Source: Chitinophagaceae bacterium
Lineage (GTDB): Bacteria > Bacteroidota > Bacteroidia > Chitinophagales > Chitinophagaceae
NCBI GenBank assembly: GCA_947481355.1
Contig: CANKGM010000056.1
Span: 1 to 9,700, forward strand
Direction: 5' to 3'
Length of the DNA: 9,700 bases
Positions 8,101 through 9,700 of the stretch are shown one piece after another. Position 1 is the stretch's first letter, and each line of letters starts with the position of its first letter. Made by a program: the position numbers and the translations under genes. The notes beneath the pieces were generated by a model. The model was not told the origin of the DNA. It made no database searches and saw only the letters and a list, made by a program, of their open reading frames with translations.

Positions 8101-9637
8101 GAAAAAAGAAAAAGAAGAGCAAGATCGTATCGAAAAAGAAAAGAAGGCTCAAGAAAAAGCGTTGAAAGAAAAACAACCAAAAGAAAGAAAAGAGATCATT
8201 TTATCACCAACTGAAAAAGCGATACTCAAAATATTAACTGCGGTTAAACGAATTGGTGCCACATACAATGAAGGGGGAAGTACATTACTACCTGGATACA
8301 CAGATAGTACCAAATTCTTTGGTCAGAATTGGAAAAGCATGGCTCCTGGAGTTGACTTTATTATGGGTAAGCAACCAAATCAACAATGGCTTGATAAGAT
8401 TGGTAAAAAAGGACTCGTTACAAAAGACCCGTTACTCAATAATTTATTCTTGCAGTCTTATGAGAAAAAACTAAACTTGACTGCCCAAGTAGAGCCAATA
8501 CGAGATTTAATGATTGACTTGAATCTTGATAAGAGTCTTTCAAAAAACTTCTCAACACTCTTTAAGGATACTGTTGGCACTGGTGATTTCCATTCATTAA
8601 GTCCATACTCTGGTGGAGGATTTAGTATAAGCTATGTCTCTTTCCAAACATTATTCAAAAAATTCAATGCAAATAATACGAGTGAGACGTTCAAGCAATT
8701 TGAAAAAAACAGAAGCATCTTATCAAAACGACTTGGAGAGCAAAACCCCTATAGCAAAACAGTTGGAGCGGATGGGTATTACACGGGGTATGGAAGGTAT
8801 TCACAAGATGTATTGATTCCGGCATTTATTGCAGCCTATACGAACAAGGATCCAAATCAAATTGCCTTATTAAAGAATGGTCAAACTAATACCGTAAAAT
8901 CAAATCCATTTAGTGGTTATCTACCAAAACCAAATTGGAGACTTACTTACAATGGTATCAGTAGAATAGAAAGCCTACAACAGTACTTTACCAATTTCAC
9001 TATCACACATGGATATAACAGTACCTTAAGCATGAACAGCTTTAATTCTGCATTGTTGTTCCAAGACACATTGATGTATGGATTCCCATCATTCATTGAT
9101 ACTATTTCAGGAAACTATGTGCCCTACTTTCTTGTTCCAAATCTATCGATACAAGAACAATTTGCACCATTGATTGGAATTGATTTCACTACGCCAGGAC
9201 AATTATCCGGTAGATTCGAATACAGAAAATCAAGAACACTAAGCATGAGTCTTATTGACCTTCAGCTTAGTGAAGTACGTTCAACCGAAATTACTTTTGG
9301 AATGCGTTGGAGAAAGAGGGCTATGCCATTGCCATTCAAATTGAAGCTTGGCAAAAAAGAAGCTAGTAATAAATTAGATAACGACTTAACATTTGCACTC
9401 GATTTTAGTATACGAGATGATATCAATTCAAATTCAAGGCTTGATCAATCCAATGCCTTTGCAACAGGTGGTCAGCATATACTTAGCATTCGTCCAACGA
9501 TTGATTACGTATTGAGTAATCGAGTAAATGTTCAACTGTACTTTGATCAGCGTAGGATCAACCCATACATTTCCAATGCTGCTCCATCGGTAAACACACG
9601 AGGTGGTGTGCAGATTAGGATATCGTTAGCGCAGTAA
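2141..9637 (+). CDS. sprA: SprA/Sov, outer-membrane translocon of the type IX secretion system
   Basis: SprA (Sov in Porphyromonas) forms the giant single-chain beta-barrel pore through which type IX cargo and gliding adhesins cross the outer membrane; known partners are PorV and a plug protein. The product is 2,498 residues, the normal size for the family. A signal peptide is visible: KK at 4-5, a hydrophobic core, and likely cleavage after VQA (residue 25). The first SprA N-terminal motif follows (about 161-290, with RPQGEVTITAGYQG at 163-176). A second SprA block is near 750-835, with YLDDFEGT at 827-834. IWVNELRLSG lies near 1500. Repeated amphipathic strand-like segments continue to a final strand, GGVQIRISLAQ. 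There is no ATG near the start: TTG 2141 gives MILKKL and TTG 2147 gives MKKLFN, and either yields the same mature protein. No frameshift or truncation is seen. A lysine/glutamate-rich insert occupies about 1888-2018. The gene probably shares a promoter with ruvA. Confidence 0.97.
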   Translation: MILKKLFNQITFIVAFLSLANLVQAREILVYQKGNILSLKDSIPGNDSLRFPIQDRRGDAFSAPRRNPFDLKDPSNLTDSITYDPKTKEYYIVEKIGGKYYRKPTSLSFDDFMRIQARKAENDYFQKRANTSSLLNRKLVKPKLNMTDELFNRLFGTGKIDIRPQGEVTITAGYQGQNIKNPTLPERARKNGGLDFDPAVNLNVIGNIGDKMKFPISYNTRSTFDFENQLKLDYTGGAEDIFKKIEIGNTSFPSKGTLIPGAQQLFGVKTQLQFGKLWISTVFASQRSQRQSAGFKGGSSTTPFEIKADEYEENRHFLLAQYFRNNYNKAMKNLPIINSQVQLLRMEVWVTNRNGTNANTRDVVGLMDLAENNPYQKPPVINVAPGSVYPSNATNDLYRKVTGNPNNRNPVQVVNALNALGLKPVRDFEKTFARKLDTTQYYFNRQLGFISLNVMLQSDEVLAVAYQYTVNGKVFQVGEFAQDVPVDSTSGVQKVLFLKLLKATSQRTALPIWDLMMKNIYPVGSGQLERADFQFNVLYQEPGAGEKRYLPEGDKAGIPLLTLLNLDRLNNQNDPQPDGVFDFVEGYTINTYQSRAIFPVLEPFGHDLDDAFTTNPTLRSKYLYYPLYDTIKAIAQTYANLNRFLIRGTSKSSGGTSGEISLNAFNIPPGSVTVTAGGQTLQENIDYTIDYISGTLRVINSAIKNSGLPVNVQFENNATFGVQQRTYTGLRWDYLFNKKFSVGGTMVRLSERPFFTKMEYGSDPIRNSMTGIDLNYNSELPRLNKFLSKLPFYEAKAPSSINASAEAAKMKPGHAPQIGKGGEGLVYLDDFEGTKSSIDLRFPIIGWTLASTPKGATDRAGNVLFPEADLFDDVAYGKNRAKLAWYNIEPVLQEKRNTNNPLRNDLKQLSDARVRSVGQQEIFPRRTPDFGQAQLVTFDMAYYPKEKGPYNFDATNIESSGELKNPNKRWGGIMRGLDQTDFESANIEFVDFWMLDPFIDGTNKSGGSLYLNLGNISEDILKDSRRFYENGLPTPSIPAVTGASTWGNVPLNPIQVTQGFSNEPADRKFQDVGFDGMTDSAELKKRADYLNEMATRYGLNSKAYTDASKDPSSDNFKYYRDETYDQENAGILTRYKNFNNPQGNSPVAKAGANFASAFTMYPDGEDLNRDNTLNESEEYFQYRIDLKPSGDLSMQVGSNFIADKKSVSITLADGSKQDQIWYQFRVPISAYNKKVGDIPDFKSIRFFRMFMTDFTDSVVLRFAKMELVRNNWRRFSYDLDTTGTYKPIDLANSSTQFNVSSVNIEENDRRDPIPYRTPPGIERVQTLSNGGINILQNEQSLSMRVINLQDGDGRAVFKGFNHDLRQYSKLSMFYHAESLREYNKLQNGDVYAVVRIGNDYINNYYEIKYPLKITDFGTTDEKVIWPSENELNFYLADLVRLKNERNLNTNNPSAIYRTQIDGKTFSIMGNPNLGEVKGILLGMENPKGGGGNAIATEIWVNELRLSGLDENGGWAAVGQMNVQLSDLGTVSMSTNIHTAGFGQLEQRVNDRYRDDLKQVDASINLQLGKLLPKQIGIEIPFFANISQIISSPKYDPFDKDITLKQKLRTYNSLRDSIRNEAVDYVGLKTINFTNVRFTQKQNKKIQLWSISNFDFNYSLTETRQHNPLIESNQINKTQGGIGYNYNAQPKYIEPLKKLIKIKTPWLDFIRNVNFNPLPSLIGVRVDTRRQFGAILPRNIGGGKFKIPETYDKYFVVDRNYNLRWDLTKSLNIDFKALNNSRVDEPFGRIDSRPKRDSITQNFLKGGRNTIYNQSTDLTYNLPTNSIPVLDWTTVNVAYRTTYNWIGASRLALSLGNTIQNSGQTGGTLEMNFAQLYNKSKLLRAIDNAPQTPPNQKNNQKQPKENSKNKKRESKAPKVNVTKKADEVTITEQVTSPDQNKNNAGLYSLPDIFDPSMQKSKPGAFRVKKDTVIVQGKTIKTVEDKRKEKKEKEEQDRIEKEKKAQEKALKEKQPKERKEIILSPTEKAILKILTAVKRIGATYNEGGSTLLPGYTDSTKFFGQNWKSMAPGVDFIMGKQPNQQWLDKIGKKGLVTKDPLLNNLFLQSYEKKLNLTAQVEPIRDLMIDLNLDKSLSKNFSTLFKDTVGTGDFHSLSPYSGGGFSISYVSFQTLFKKFNANNTSETFKQFEKNRSILSKRLGEQNPYSKTVGADGYYTGYGRYSQDVLIPAFIAAYTNKDPNQIALLKNGQTNTVKSNPFSGYLPKPNWRLTYNGISRIESLQQYFTNFTITHGYNSTLSMNSFNSALLFQDTLMYGFPSFIDTISGNYVPYFLVPNLSIQEQFAPLIGIDFTTPGQLSGRFEYRKSRTLSMSLIDLQLSEVRSTEITFGMRWRKRAMPLPFKLKLGKKEASNKLDNDLTFALDFSIRDDINSNSRLDQSNAFATGGQHILSIRPTIDYVLSNRVNVQLYFDQRRINPYISNAAPSVNTRGGVQIRISLAQ
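7799..8194 (+). other. Low-complexity Asn/Lys/Glu-rich segment inside sprA
   Basis: Codons for residues about 1887-2018 encode a hydrophilic stretch in two parts. The first (about 1888-1925) is rich in Asn, Gln, Lys and Pro. After a short ordered-looking piece (LYSLPDIFDPSMQ), the second (1982-2018) is almost entirely Lys, Glu, Arg and Gln, as expected for a single charged helix or a disordered linker. The DNA is correspondingly A-rich on the plus strand. Beta-strand-like sequence lies on both sides, so this is most simply a long inter-strand loop of the barrel. Its side of the membrane cannot be told here. From memory, charged linkers of variable length occur near this point in other SprA proteins, so it is probably not unique. 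Confidence 0.7.
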
Positions 9638-9700
9638 GACGTGAGACGTGAGACGTGAGACGTGAGACGTGAGACGTGAGACGTGAGACGTGAGACGTGA
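9638..9700 (+). repeat. Perfect heptanucleotide array D, (GACGTGA)9, directly after the sprA stop
   Basis: Nine identical GACGTGA units occupy exactly 63 bp, beginning at the first base after the sprA TAA (9635-9637) and continuing to the window edge, so the true copy number is at least nine. No base differs between units, which implies recent expansion or homogenisation. The sense strand carries TGA every 7 nt and so has stops in all three frames; the antisense strand of this unit has no stop in any frame. The same unit occurs singly at 11-17 (plus) and 312-318 (minus). No hairpin terminator is visible between the gene and the array; the units share only the 4-bp palindrome ACGT. Confidence 0.98.

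Noticed and set aside
7982..8176. Phe/Leu-rich 64-codon minus-strand frame resembling a membrane peptide
   Set aside because: It is the complement of the A-rich Lys/Glu codons of sprA, which yields TTT/CTT codons automatically; there is no independent support.
9638..9700. CRISPR or other spacer-bearing array
   Set aside because: Units are contiguous 7-mers with no spacers and no cas genes nearby.

Overview
The window looks like a chromosomal segment from a Bacteroidota bacterium. The evidence is a full-length SprA/Sov, the outer-membrane pore of the type IX secretion system and specific to this phylum. Two Bacteroidota-type -7 promoter boxes (TAnnTTTG), each a few bases before a start codon, and the absence of clear Shine-Dalgarno sites point the same way. 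A Chitinophagaceae-like member is plausible, but that is an impression and was not tested.

Layout, left to right. Positions 1-366 hold no gene. They contain a homogeneous 7-bp tandem array (GAGGTTA family, 43-168), an 87-bp AT-rich spacer, and a second, degenerate 7-bp array (256-367) in the opposite orientation that runs into the fabH stop codon. fabH (367-1365, minus strand) encodes the ketoacyl-ACP synthase III that starts fatty acid synthesis. The divergent fabH/ruvA intergenic region carries a third 7-bp array (1385-1440) that abuts the fabH -7 box, followed by the ruvA promoter. ruvA (1539-2123) encodes the Holliday-junction binding subunit of RuvAB. sprA (2141-9637) follows after 17 bp and is probably cotranscribed. 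A fourth, perfectly homogeneous array, (GACGTGA)9, begins at the base immediately after the sprA stop codon and runs off the window end.

The three genes are conserved housekeeping or secretion genes and hold no new system. What stands out is the family of heptanucleotide arrays. All four share the pattern G-N-N-G-T-T/G-A, stay in strict 7-nt register, and fill nearly every intergenic space. At two of two visible gene 3' ends an array starts at the stop codon itself and reads in the sense direction. Because 7 is not a multiple of 3 and each unit carries TAG or TGA, the arrays give stop codons in all three forward frames. Their role, if any, is unknown. The plausible options are an mRNA 3'-end or termination element, a protein-binding array, or a neutral expanding satellite.
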